Assembly (NCBI GenBank): GCA_023379345.1
Contig: JAMCUV010000043.1
Span: 1-7,729, forward strand
Direction: 5' to 3'
Length of the DNA: 7,729 nucleotides
Origin: Thermoplasmatota archaeon
GTDB taxonomy: Archaea > Thermoplasmatota > Thermoplasmata > Thermoplasmatales > Thermoplasmataceae
Position 1 is the first letter of the stretch. The number at the start of each line of letters is the position of its first letter. Shown here in pieces: positions 1-5,830 of this stretch. Under the pieces are notes generated by a model. It was not told the origin of the DNA and ran no database searches. It was given only the letters and a program-made list of their open reading frames with translations. The position numbers and the translations under genes were made by a program.

Positions 1-60
1 TACCTGAAGCTTGAGGCAACATTTGACCCTGCCTGCCCCACCGGAAAATGTGACAAGTAA
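1..60 (+). CDS. C-terminal end of a cut-off gene; possibly ribonucleotide reductase large subunit
   Basis: Frame 1 is open from the left edge and ends at a TAA at 58-60, giving 19 residues, YLKLEATFDPACPTGKCDK. The tail has a CxxxxC pair close to the C-terminus. Ribonucleotide reductase large subunits carry such a redox-active cysteine pair on a flexible C-terminal arm (E. coli NrdA ends CESGACKI), and the preceding YLKL would fit the last beta strand of that enzyme. The match is short, so the assignment is only a suggestion. The gene is convergent with the thiolase, 14 bases apart, and its last codons form the left arm of the hairpin at 41-73. The rest of the gene lies outside the window. 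Confidence 0.5.
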   Translation, partial: YLKLEATFDPACPTGKCDK

Positions 61-73
61 TCACATTTTCTGG
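41..73. terminator. Hairpin between convergent genes, likely terminator
   Basis: The arms 41-53 and 61-73 pair over 13 bp (12 Watson-Crick pairs and one G-T) around a 7-base loop. The hairpin covers the end and stop codon of the plus-strand gene and finishes one base before the thiolase stop (75-77). On the plus strand it is followed by TCTTTTT at 81-87, which fits an intrinsic-type terminator for the left gene. On the minus strand the only T run is inside the arm, so its role for the thiolase is less clear. Confidence 0.5.
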
Positions 74-74
74 C

Positions 75-1253
75 TCACAATCTTTTTACAACCATCCCGT
101 TTGCCATCCCTCCACCCTCACATATGGCAATTAAACCGGTTCTCTTGTTTTTTATTTCCAGGGCGTTGATCATGGTGGAGAGCACTCTTGTGCCTGTGGC
201 TCCAAGGGGGTGGCCCATGGCAATGGCCCCACCCAGTACATTCAGGCGATCCAGGGGGACGCCAAATTCCTCCTGCCATGCCATAACAACAGGCGCAAAT
301 GCCTCGTTGACCTCGAACAGGTCAATTTCTGATATATCCAATCCTGACCTTGATAGCACTTTCTTTGTCACCGGTATTGGCCCTGTAAGCATTGTGACAG
401 GATCAACACCAACTGCACCCATGGAGACGATCTCCGCACGGGGCTTCAGGTTGTATCTCTCCACGGCCTCCTCTGAGGCAATAACTGAGATGCTTGCGCC
501 ATCAGAAATCTGGCTGGAGTTTCCTGCGGTTATGAGTGTGAGGCCATGAAATGCGGGGGGAAGGGATTTCATCTTTTCCAGATCCGGATTGATCCTGACA
601 CCTTCGTCATGATCAAGAATAGTGACTATCTCACCATCCCCGGTGACATCAGCCTGCACCGGCATGAGTTCCTGCGCAATCATGTCCTTAGAGGCAGCAG
701 CCTTGACGTGGCTCATGTAACTGAATTCGTCCAGCTCATCACGGTGGAATCCGTATTTCTTCGCAATAAGTTCCGCGCCATAAGCCTGGCTGAACCATTC
801 CTTATCCAGGCCGTATCGCATCACAAGACCAAGTGTTATGGGATTCCCGGTGCTGTTAATGGTGCTCCCCATGGGAACGCGCGACATTGATTCTACACCT
901 CCAGCCATTATGAGTTCTTCAGTTCTTGAAATCACTGCCTGAGCTGCGAATGAGACTGCCTGGAGACTCGAGCCGCATTGTCTGTCTATGGTGGTTCCTG
1001 GCACGGATTCAGGCATTCCTGCAGAGAGCCACGCGTTCCTTGCAATATTGAAGCCCTGATCACCGGCCTGCGTAACGCATCCAACAATAAAGTCATCGTA
1101 TGATTCCGGAGGTACGCCTATCCTTGTCACCTCTCCCTTCAGCAGGTTTCCAAGAAGATCCACCGGGTGTATTTCTCTTAGTGATCCGTTTCTCTTCCCG
1201 ATTGGCGTCCTGATGGCGTCCACAATATACGCCTTCCCAAGTTCTCTACTCAT
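75..1253 (-). CDS. Acetyl-CoA C-acyltransferase (thiolase, FadA-type)
   Basis: This is a complete thiolase that joins or cleaves acyl-CoA units: 3-ketoacyl-CoA plus CoA gives acetyl-CoA and a shortened acyl-CoA, or the reverse condensation. Counted from the longest ORF (398 aa, start 1271), the nucleophilic cysteine is C99 in DRQCGSS, NEAF is at 322-325, the catalytic histidine is H354 in GHPLGATG, and the second cysteine is C384 in CEGGG. All are in the expected places for a family of about 390 aa. AGGVESMSRVPMGS and LFEVNEAFAPVVMAW resemble bacterial FadA/FadA5-like beta-oxidation thiolases more than the archaeal SCP-x type, and no DUF35 partner gene is adjacent. I prefer the third in-frame ATG, at 1253 (392 aa), because GGTGA lies 5 bases before it and the protein then begins MSRELGKAYIVDAIRTP. 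ATGs at 1271 and 1265 are alternatives. Substrate chain length cannot be told. Confidence 0.93.
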   Translation of the reverse strand: MSRELGKAYIVDAIRTPIGKRNGSLREIHPVDLLGNLLKGEVTRIGVPPESYDDFIVGCVTQAGDQGFNIARNAWLSAGMPESVPGTTIDRQCGSSLQAVSFAAQAVISRTEELIMAGGVESMSRVPMGSTINSTGNPITLGLVMRYGLDKEWFSQAYGAELIAKKYGFHRDELDEFSYMSHVKAAASKDMIAQELMPVQADVTGDGEIVTILDHDEGVRINPDLEKMKSLPPAFHGLTLITAGNSSQISDGASISVIASEEAVERYNLKPRAEIVSMGAVGVDPVTMLTGPIPVTKKVLSRSGLDISEIDLFEVNEAFAPVVMAWQEEFGVPLDRLNVLGGAIAMGHPLGATGTRVLSTMINALEIKNKRTGLIAICEGGGMANGMVVKRL

Positions 1254-1350
1254 TTTTTTCACCATTGTCATTCTGTGTGCAATTATCCATCTTCACAATA
1301 TCCGGTAAATGCTTTCCTGAGCCTTCCACCAAGCTGTCATTTACGGCCAT
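1246..1350 (-). CDS. Possible 34-codon leader ORF upstream of thiolase
   Basis: A short ORF begins MAVNDSLVEGSG and ends NGEKNE. It is hydrophilic and acidic, with no domain I recognise. Its TAG overlaps the preferred thiolase ATG (ATGAGTAG on the minus strand), and the GGTGA site for the thiolase lies inside it, a layout typical of translational coupling. A TTTATC element centred near 1376 is about 26 bases before its ATG, as expected for a leaderless archaeal transcript. Length and composition alone do not prove coding, and it could simply be the thiolase 5' leader. Confidence 0.25.
   Translation of the reverse strand: MAVNDSLVEGSGKHLPDIVKMDNCTQNDNGEKNE
1259..1263 (-). promoter_or_regulatory. 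Shine-Dalgarno site deciding the thiolase start
   Basis: GGTGA on the minus strand lies 5 bases before the ATG at 1253. It matches the anti-Shine-Dalgarno end of archaeal 16S rRNA. The upstream ATGs at 1271 and 1265 have no comparable site, so 1253 is favoured. Confidence 0.5.
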
Positions 1351-1556
1351 GTCTTTCAACGTTCTGAAACATGATAAAGTGTATATTAACTTCTTTGCCG
1401 CTGGGGCTCATATGTGATGTGATGCGTTTGAAGTACATGGCATCAAAGCACACCGGAACATGACATGTTGCTGCAAGAATAAAGATTCTGTGACAACTGA
1501 TGCTGCCATGATTGTTATGCTGCTTTTCAGACATTATCCCATAACGCCACCGGAAA
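1351..1556. other. Gene-poor gap between thiolase and tRNA-Leu
   Basis: The divergent gap 1272-1597 is 326 bases long. Apart from the short ORF at 1246-1350, the candidate thiolase promoter and the tRNA promoter at 1557-1575, I see no convincing gene or structured RNA. A 74-codon minus-strand ORF (1337-1561) crosses it but has a low-complexity, His/Cys/Met-rich translation unlike a folded protein and runs across both promoters. Confidence 0.4.
1374..1391 (-). promoter_or_regulatory. Candidate promoter for the thiolase transcript
   Basis: The minus strand reads GTTAATATACACTTTATC here. This is two overlapping TATA-like elements, centred near 1385 and 1376. Start sites about 26 bases downstream would fall near 1359 and 1350, so the thiolase would have a leader of roughly 100 bases that includes the short ORF at 1246-1350. 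No better TATA element lies nearer the thiolase start. Confidence 0.35.
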
Positions 1557-1575
1557 GGCAAAAATAAATATTGCC
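1557..1575 (+). promoter_or_regulatory. TATA box of tRNA-Leu
   Basis: An A/T-only core, AAAATAAATATT at 1561-1572, is centred about 30 bases before the tRNA 5' end, the usual archaeal TATA position for a stable RNA gene. It is framed by a 5-bp inverted repeat, GGCAA (1557-1561) and TTGCC (1571-1575), which may be chance. Confidence 0.6.
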
Positions 1576-1597
1576 TGACTCAATCGCCTAACTCCGG

Positions 1598-1682
1598 GCA
1601 GGGGTTGTCGAGATTGGTCAAAGGCGCCAGATTGAGGGTCTGGTTCCGTAGGGATACGTGGGTTCAAATCCCATCCCCTGCA
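1598..1682 (+). tRNA. tRNA-Leu, anticodon GAG
   Basis: This is an 85-base class II tRNA. The acceptor stem GCAGGGG (1598-1604) pairs fully with CCCCTGC (1675-1681), and A1682 is the discriminator base expected for leucine. The anticodon stem CCAGA/TCTGG encloses the loop TTGAGGG, giving anticodon GAG, which reads CUC and CUU. A long variable arm (TTCC-GTA-GGGA) marks tRNA-Leu/Ser, and the T arm GTGGG-TTCAAAT-CCCAT is standard. CCA is not encoded: the sequence runs straight into TTTT. No intron is seen in the anticodon loop. The gene is isolated, with its own TATA box and a T-rich tail. Confidence 0.97.
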
Positions 1683-1701
1683 TTTTCTCTTATTCTCTTT
1701 T
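1683..1701 (+). terminator. T-rich terminator of tRNA-Leu
   Basis: Immediately after the discriminator base the plus strand is almost pure pyrimidine, with TTTT runs at both ends (TTTTCTCTTATTCTCTTTT). Archaeal RNA polymerase terminates on such T tracts without needing a hairpin. Confidence 0.6.
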
Positions 1702-1734
1702 AATTTGGTTAGATGACCGCCTATTGTTAAAGGC

Positions 1735-1759
1735 AAAAAATGAAAGGTGTTGATAAAAA
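1735..1759 (-). terminator. T-tract terminator of the four-helix membrane protein gene
   Basis: On the minus strand, 14 bases past the stop codon at 1773, there is a T5 run (1755-1759) and then a T6 run (1735-1740). No strong hairpin accompanies them. This fits archaeal T-tract termination and separates the gene from the convergent tRNA. Confidence 0.45.
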
Positions 1760-1772
1760 TATTGTGGGATTT

Positions 1773-2294
1773 TCACTGGTTGAACTGGAATGTATCATTC
1801 TGTTTCTGGCTGGATGGTTCTATCCACCACTTGCCAAACAGTAATCCCAGTATGTACCCGTATATAACAACTGAAACCAGGCCCGCAACGACCGTAAGAA
1901 CATAATAGGTATTCCCGTATTCGCTTCTGCTCAAAAAACCGAAAAGCACGTCAAAAAGCACCCAGAGTATTATTCCGAAGGCTATTCCCTTGACCTTGTC
2001 ATTTCTTCCAGGTATTCTGTGCACCGCCACGCCGAATATTGCGCCAAGTATCAGGCCCCCTATAATTCCCTCTATTATGAGCGCAACCGGTTCAATTATC
2101 ACTTCGGAATGATACAGGGATGACGCCGACAGAGTTATTACGGATGATGAAAAATCTTTTGCATAAACGCTCAGAGCTGACATTATGCTTGATTTGTCAA
2201 CATAAAGTATAATTTCTGTAAGTACCGAGAGCACAACACCATAAAGGATGCCAGCAACTGCGCCAGCCTTAGCTCCTGTTGATCCTCTACCCAT
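1773..2294 (-). CDS. Uncharacterised four-helix integral membrane protein
   Basis: This predicted 173-aa membrane protein belongs to no family I can name. Hydrophobic helices lie at about residues 9-32, 70-92, 102-121 and 130-153. The loop between helices 1 and 2 (about 33-69) is Ser-rich and polar, a basic loop HRIPGRNDKVKG follows helix 2, and the tail (154-173) is polar. Helices 1, 2 and 4 carry repeated small residues (GAVAGILYG, GGLILGAIFG, GYILGLLFG) that suggest tight helix packing. I start at the ATG at 2294: a TATA box sits about 30 bases upstream, so the transcript would have almost no leader. The longer reading from 2390 (205 aa) would run through that TATA box and adds a non-membrane stretch with an unlikely composition. 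It stands alone between a tRNA and the DUF981 gene. Confidence 0.75.
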   Translation of the reverse strand: MGRGSTGAKAGAVAGILYGVVLSVLTEIILYVDKSSIMSALSVYAKDFSSSVITLSASSLYHSEVIIEPVALIIEGIIGGLILGAIFGVAVHRIPGRNDKVKGIAFGIILWVLFDVLFGFLSRSEYGNTYYVLTVVAGLVSVVIYGYILGLLFGKWWIEPSSQKQNDTFQFNQ

Positions 2295-2323
2295 TCTAAT
2301 CTGTGGTATATAACATTCACATG

Positions 2324-2331
2324 TATAAATA
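2324..2331 (-). promoter_or_regulatory. TATA box of the four-helix membrane protein gene
   Basis: The minus strand reads AATATTTATACATG here, with TTTATA at 2324-2329. Transcription would begin near 2297-2301, only a few bases before the ATG at 2294, making a nearly leaderless mRNA. A second TATATA at 2307-2312 is too close to the start to be the main box. Confidence 0.55.
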
Positions 2332-2452
2332 TTATTCCGTATATCTTGATTTTCAATGCAAGTTGCATTTCCAAAGCTCCAACCAAGCATCTATGCAAGA
2401 AGAATTCTCAGCAAAAAAGAAAAGGCACGAGTTAAAAGACATTTCAAAATTG

Positions 2453-2463
2453 AAAAATAAAAA
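2453..2463 (-). terminator. T-tract terminator of the DUF981 gene
   Basis: The minus strand reads TTTTTATTTTT 31 bases past the DUF981 stop codon and continues CAATTTTG. This is a strong archaeal T-tract terminator candidate and separates the gene from the next one on the same strand. Confidence 0.55.
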
Positions 2464-2493
2464 TGAGGGATGGCAAATACGAGGACCTGCTGT

Positions 2494-3072
2494 TTATGGT
2501 GGAGCAGCCAGATGTCCGTTCAGAGCCATGTAGCCGATGACTAAGGCGAAAATTGTGCCTATTCCAAGGATTATCCACTCAACATAGTAAATGGATTTCC
2601 TAGATCCCTCGGGCTTGATGTACGCAATTGGAGCCAGAAGGGCGCCGATACCATCGAAGAGGTAGAGACCCAATGCTGTTATGAGGTCCTGGCCAGTCTC
2701 AAGCTTCAGCTCAACTATGCTGTATGCCCCAACAAGCACGTAGATTCCCATCAGCAGAAATAGCATTGGTACCATGCCAAGATGCATGTTCTTATAGACC
2801 ATCACTGCGGATACCATAAGAAGAAGGCCAAACAGAAGCAGAGGATCGCCAAACAGCATATTGTATGGTGTTCCAAAACTGGTCATTGGCCAGGCAAAGG
2901 ACATGTAAAATCCGCTTATAAAGTCAAAGAAGCCTATAGCCAGAGCCGGTACCACTAGGCTTCGTATCTGTTCCTCATTTCCCCTTGCCTTGAAATAGTA
3001 ATAGAAGGCTCCAAGGAAAGTTCCCATTCCAAGTCCTATCAGCATTACTGCCAATGGATCAACAAATGTCAT
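2494..3072 (-). CDS. DUF981 family six-helix membrane protein
   Basis: A 192-aa integral membrane protein with helices at about residues 6-28, 38-60, 75-93, 99-120, 129-151 and 162-183, and almost no soluble part. The stretch NMLFGDPLLLFGLLLMVSAV, the following MGIYVLVGAYSIVELKL, and ALGLYLFDGIGALLAPIAYI match what I recall of DUF981, a family of unknown function found mostly in archaea. The length is usual for the family. The start at 3072 is supported by GGTGAT 3 bases upstream, and the transcript would have a leader of some 40 bases. The gene is divergent from the proton ATPase across a shared upstream region. A role in membrane or proton physiology is only a guess from that position and from the acidophile setting. 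An AmiS/UreI-type channel was considered, but its typical motifs are not seen. Confidence 0.82.
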   Translation of the reverse strand: MTFVDPLAVMLIGLGMGTFLGAFYYYFKARGNEEQIRSLVVPALAIGFFDFISGFYMSFAWPMTSFGTPYNMLFGDPLLLFGLLLMVSAVMVYKNMHLGMVPMLFLLMGIYVLVGAYSIVELKLETGQDLITALGLYLFDGIGALLAPIAYIKPEGSRKSIYYVEWIILGIGTIFALVIGYMALNGHLAAPP

Positions 3073-3075
3073 TTT

Positions 3076-3081
3076 ATCACC
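3076..3081 (-). promoter_or_regulatory. Shine-Dalgarno site of the DUF981 gene
   Basis: GGTGAT on the minus strand is followed by AAA and the ATG (3070-3072). It is a full six-base match to the archaeal anti-Shine-Dalgarno sequence and fixes this start. A TATA-like TACATAAA at 3138-3145 would give a leader of roughly 40 bases. Confidence 0.6.
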
Positions 3082-3227
3082 AATTTAAAATCTTATGATT
3101 AGAGTTAAACAACTAACCTGAGATGTTAGATACCTTCTTTATGTATCACAATTTATGCCAAAGAAAACGAAATTCGATGTCATATATCTTGTATCTGTCA
3201 AGGTGTTTGCGCCTTTAGGAACGTACA

Positions 3228-3237
3228 TATTTAATAA
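3228..3237 (+). promoter_or_regulatory. TATA box upstream of the ATPase leader ORF
   Basis: TATTTAATAA is the best TATA element in the divergent region. TTTAATA (3230-3236) is centred 26 bases before the ATG at 3259, which would put the transcription start on that ATG and leave about 100 bases before the ATPase start. A weaker ATATAC at 3324-3329 could instead drive an almost leaderless ATPase mRNA. Confidence 0.5.
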
Positions 3238-3258
3238 GATTCCTGCAATTCAAAATTC

Positions 3259-3375
3259 ATGCTTTCTGGACTTCGCATTTCTATGAAAAAACTGACTGGA
3301 TTGTCCTGCATCATATCTCCTCATATACTTCCGGCAGAATCCCCCGCAAAGTTAGGGGATGAGAAAGTTGCCTGA
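3259..3375 (+). CDS. Possible 38-codon leaderless ORF overlapping the ATPase start
   Basis: An ATG placed exactly one TATA-to-start distance downstream of the best promoter opens a 38-codon frame. It begins MLSGLRISMKKLTG, ends KLGDEKVA, and stops at TGA 3373-3375. The last 17 bases overlap the ATPase gene in another frame. The N-terminal half is basic and somewhat hydrophobic. I recognise no family. It may be a regulatory leader peptide, a small protein translated in coupling with the ATPase, or a chance ORF. A second in-frame ATG lies at codon 9 (3283). Confidence 0.3.
   Translation: MLSGLRISMKKLTGLSCIISPHILPAESPAKLGDEKVA
3339..3360 (+). promoter_or_regulatory. Hairpin enclosing the ATPase start codon
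   Basis: ATCCCC (3339-3344) and GGGGAT (3355-3360) are perfect inverted repeats with a 10-base loop. The right arm contains the GGGG that would serve as a weak ribosome site and the first two bases of the ATG at 3359. If transcribed from the upstream TATA box, the stem would hide the start, and ribosomes reading the 38-codon ORF would open it. Confidence 0.35.
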
Positions 3376-5731
3376 CCGGTTTGACAGCATCTCAAGTGCG
3401 GAAAGCCTCAAACTACTCAACTCAACGGAGAACGGCTTAACCACAAAGGATGTTCTTGAACGGCAGAAAACATATGGCCGTAACGTAATAGAGGAAAAGA
3501 AAGAGAGTGGCGTCATAAAGCTGCTCCGGAAGTTCTGGGCGCCTGTTCCATGGATGCTTGAAATTACAGCCGTTTTCACGTACCTGATTGGAAAGCAGCT
3601 TGATACCTATATAATAATCGCATTGCTCATATTCAACAGCATTATAAGCTACTTCCAGGAATCAAAGGCAGACGATGCCGTAAAGATGCTCACTGAAAGA
3701 GTCAATGTTTCTGCCAGAGCGCTGAGAGATGGAAAATGGAATCTCACGCCTGCAGCAGAACTGGTCCCGGGTGACGTAGTGCACGTAAGGATGGGGGACA
3801 TTGTGCCTGCTGATGTCAAGATAATCTCCGGGGAAGTTCTCTCGGATCAGTCCGCCCTTACAGGTGAATCGGAGCCAGTGCGCAGGGGGAAGGATGGGAG
3901 AATATATTCCGGGACAGTCACCAAGGGTGGGGAGGCAACAGGTGTTGTTGTGGCAACCGGGAGCAGCACCTTCTTTGGAAGAACAGCCGAGCTTGTGAAT
4001 AAGGCGAAGGCAGGTTCACATCTCGAATCACTCATACTTTCCATAGTGAAATACCTGGCAGCCATAGATGCTGCCCTGGTCATAGCCCTCATAGCATTTG
4101 CCATTGTATATGGAGTATCAATCCTTGAGGCCCTGCCATTTTCCCTGGTTGTCCTGATTGCATCCATTCCTGTTGCCCTGCCCGCAACTTTCACCATTGC
4201 AACAGCATACGGTGCAGTTGATCTTTCCAGGAAGGGCGCCCTGGTTACAAGGTTGAGCGCAGTGGAGGACGCTGCTTCCATGGATTCCATCTGCTTCGAC
4301 AAGACCGGGACCCTTACACAGAACAAAATTTCCGTTGTTAACCCCATTTCCATGGGATGCGATTCCGGTGACCTGATCAGGTATGCAATGCTTGCTTCCG
4401 ACGAAGCCAGCATGGATTCAATTGACATGGCAATTTTCGCCTATGGAAAGTCCAACGGAATTGACACAGGATCAGCCACAAGGGTCAAGTTCACCCCTTT
4501 CAGCCCTGCACTGAAACGCACTGAGGCCACAATCCAGATCAATGGAACCACAGCAACTGTGACCAAGGGTGCTCCGCAGGTGATTGCTCGGCTGTGCCAG
4601 CTTCATGATCCTGATGAGGTCATGTCAAAGGTCCGGGATCTGTCACTGAAGGGGTACAGGTCGCTGGGTGTTGCCATCATGAATGGCAATGAATGGAAGT
4701 TCTGCGGCATAATACCCCTGCATGATCCCCCAAGACCGGATTCCGCCAAGCTTGTGGGGCAGCTCAAGGATCTTGGAGTGAAAGCCAGAATGGTGACGGG
4801 AGATTCCACGCCCATTGCCATGGAAATTGCAAGGGAGGTTGGCATAGGGGAGAGAATATGCACGATGGCCGACATCAAGGCAGGATCAGTGAAGATTGAC
4901 GACTGCGATTCCTTTGCGGAGGTGTTCCCCGAGGATAAGTTCACCATAGTAACCATGCTGCAGAAGGAGGGCCATATTTCCGGCATGACCGGGGATGGGG
5001 TTAACGATGCACCCGCCCTGAAGCAGGCAGAAGTGGGGATCGCAGTTGCATCCGCCACGGATGTGGCAAAGGCCTCCGCCAGTATTGTCCTGACCCACGA
5101 GGGAATTTCAGACATCGTAAGTGCCGTGGAAGACGGAAGGAAGATATTCCAGAGGATGCTGACATACACCCTCAACAAGATAATAAAAACAATACAGGTA
5201 GCGTTGTTCCTCACAACATCATTCTTTATCTACCGCTTCTTTGTTACAACTCCATTCGATGTCATTCTGTTGCTCTTTGCAAACGACTTTGTCACCATGT
5301 CAATAGCCACGGACAACGTGAGCTATTCCAGAAGTCCCGAGAAGTGGGACGTGAAATCACTGGTAGGATCTTCCATGAGCCTTGCCATACTCATACTTGT
5401 TGAATCCTTTGCCATACTGGAAATTGGTATCCTTCTTGGATTGAACGTGAACCAGATTCATACCTTCATATTTGACATGCTGGTGTTTTCCGGTCAGTTC
5501 ACAGTATACATGGTGAGATCCAGGAGGAGATTCTGGGATTCTAGGCCGAGCAGGTGGCTTCTCACTGCATCTGCGGCAGACCTAGTGGCAATTTCCCTTA
5601 TTTCATGGCTTGGCATACTTGTCACTGCAATACCTTTGACAGATGTTCTGCTTGTGCTGCTCCTGACCTTTGTCTCCATGGCCCTTGTTGACCTGGGGAA
5701 GAATGTCATTTTCCGGCACTTCGGAATATGA
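3359..5731 (+). CDS. Plasma-membrane-type P-type H+-ATPase (P3A family)
   Basis: This ion pump uses ATP through a phospho-aspartate intermediate, most likely to export protons. The order of parts is canonical: N-terminal soluble region with VLERQKTYGRNVIEEKK; helices M1-M2 (about 62-100) with FWAPVPWMLEITA; actuator domain with TGES at 168-171; M3-M4 (about 226-285) with PVALP at 271-275; phosphorylation site DKTGTLT with D314; nucleotide-binding KGAP (403-406); DPPR (456-459), TGD (480-482) and GDGVND (545-550); then six helices M5-M10 to the end. M6 reads FANDFVTMSIATDNV, whose D643 corresponds to the proton-binding Asp of plant and fungal pumps. It has no heavy-metal-binding N-domain and no long autoinhibitory tail, and 790 aa is usual for prokaryotic members. 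The only in-frame ATG near the start is 3359, with a poor ribosome site. It converges on the UspA gene. K+ or another cation cannot be fully excluded. Confidence 0.95.
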   Translation: MRKLPDRFDSISSAESLKLLNSTENGLTTKDVLERQKTYGRNVIEEKKESGVIKLLRKFWAPVPWMLEITAVFTYLIGKQLDTYIIIALLIFNSIISYFQESKADDAVKMLTERVNVSARALRDGKWNLTPAAELVPGDVVHVRMGDIVPADVKIISGEVLSDQSALTGESEPVRRGKDGRIYSGTVTKGGEATGVVVATGSSTFFGRTAELVNKAKAGSHLESLILSIVKYLAAIDAALVIALIAFAIVYGVSILEALPFSLVVLIASIPVALPATFTIATAYGAVDLSRKGALVTRLSAVEDAASMDSICFDKTGTLTQNKISVVNPISMGCDSGDLIRYAMLASDEASMDSIDMAIFAYGKSNGIDTGSATRVKFTPFSPALKRTEATIQINGTTATVTKGAPQVIARLCQLHDPDEVMSKVRDLSLKGYRSLGVAIMNGNEWKFCGIIPLHDPPRPDSAKLVGQLKDLGVKARMVTGDSTPIAMEIAREVGIGERICTMADIKAGSVKIDDCDSFAEVFPEDKFTIVTMLQKEGHISGMTGDGVNDAPALKQAEVGIAVASATDVAKASASIVLTHEGISDIVSAVEDGRKIFQRMLTYTLNKIIKTIQVALFLTTSFFIYRFFVTTPFDVILLLFANDFVTMSIATDNVSYSRSPEKWDVKSLVGSSMSLAILILVESFAILEIGILLGLNVNQIHTFIFDMLVFSGQFTVYMVRSRRRFWDSRPSRWLLTASAADLVAISLISWLGILVTAIPLTDVLLVLLLTFVSMALVDLGKNVIFRHFGI

Positions 5732-5830
5732 AATCCTGCATCTCATAACCCGGTGATGCTGGTACGGCTGAAAAACCCGGGATCGATTTCCACACGTACA
5801 GCAGCGGCCCAAGTAAGGTCGAAAGGGAAT

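Noticed and set aside
124..890. Two plus-strand ORFs within the thiolase region
   Set aside because: They are antisense shadows of a complete thiolase with all catalytic motifs in place.
1337..1561. 74-codon minus-strand ORF in the gap before the tRNA
   Set aside because: The translation is rich in His, Cys and Met without a fold-like pattern, has no ribosome site, and overlaps the thiolase promoter and reaches the tRNA promoter.
1527..1736. 69-codon minus-strand ORF containing GWDLNPRIPTEP
   Set aside because: It is the antisense of the tRNA-Leu gene. Translations of tRNA complements give this kind of WDLNPR string and are a known annotation artefact.
1773..2390. 205-codon reading of the four-helix protein from an ATG at 2390
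   Set aside because: The extra 32 residues run through the TATA box, have a Cys/Asn/Ile-rich composition unlike a membrane protein N-terminus, and lack a ribosome site.
2303..2533. 76-codon plus-strand ORF between the two membrane protein genes
   Set aside because: It covers the TATA box of the four-helix gene and the terminator of the DUF981 gene, enters the DUF981 coding region in antisense, and has a lysine-rich, low-complexity translation.
3847..5214. Two long antisense ORFs within the ATPase gene (193 and 203 codons)
   Set aside because: They are shadows of the codon pattern of an intact, fully conserved ATPase reading frame. Their translations are Ser/Ala/Thr/Met-rich without domains.
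5752..5781. Possible C/D box small RNA in the ATPase-UspA gap (GTGATGC ... CTGA)
   Set aside because: The C box is imperfect, the distance to the CTGA is too short for a guide, and no C'/D' pair follows at the expected spacing.
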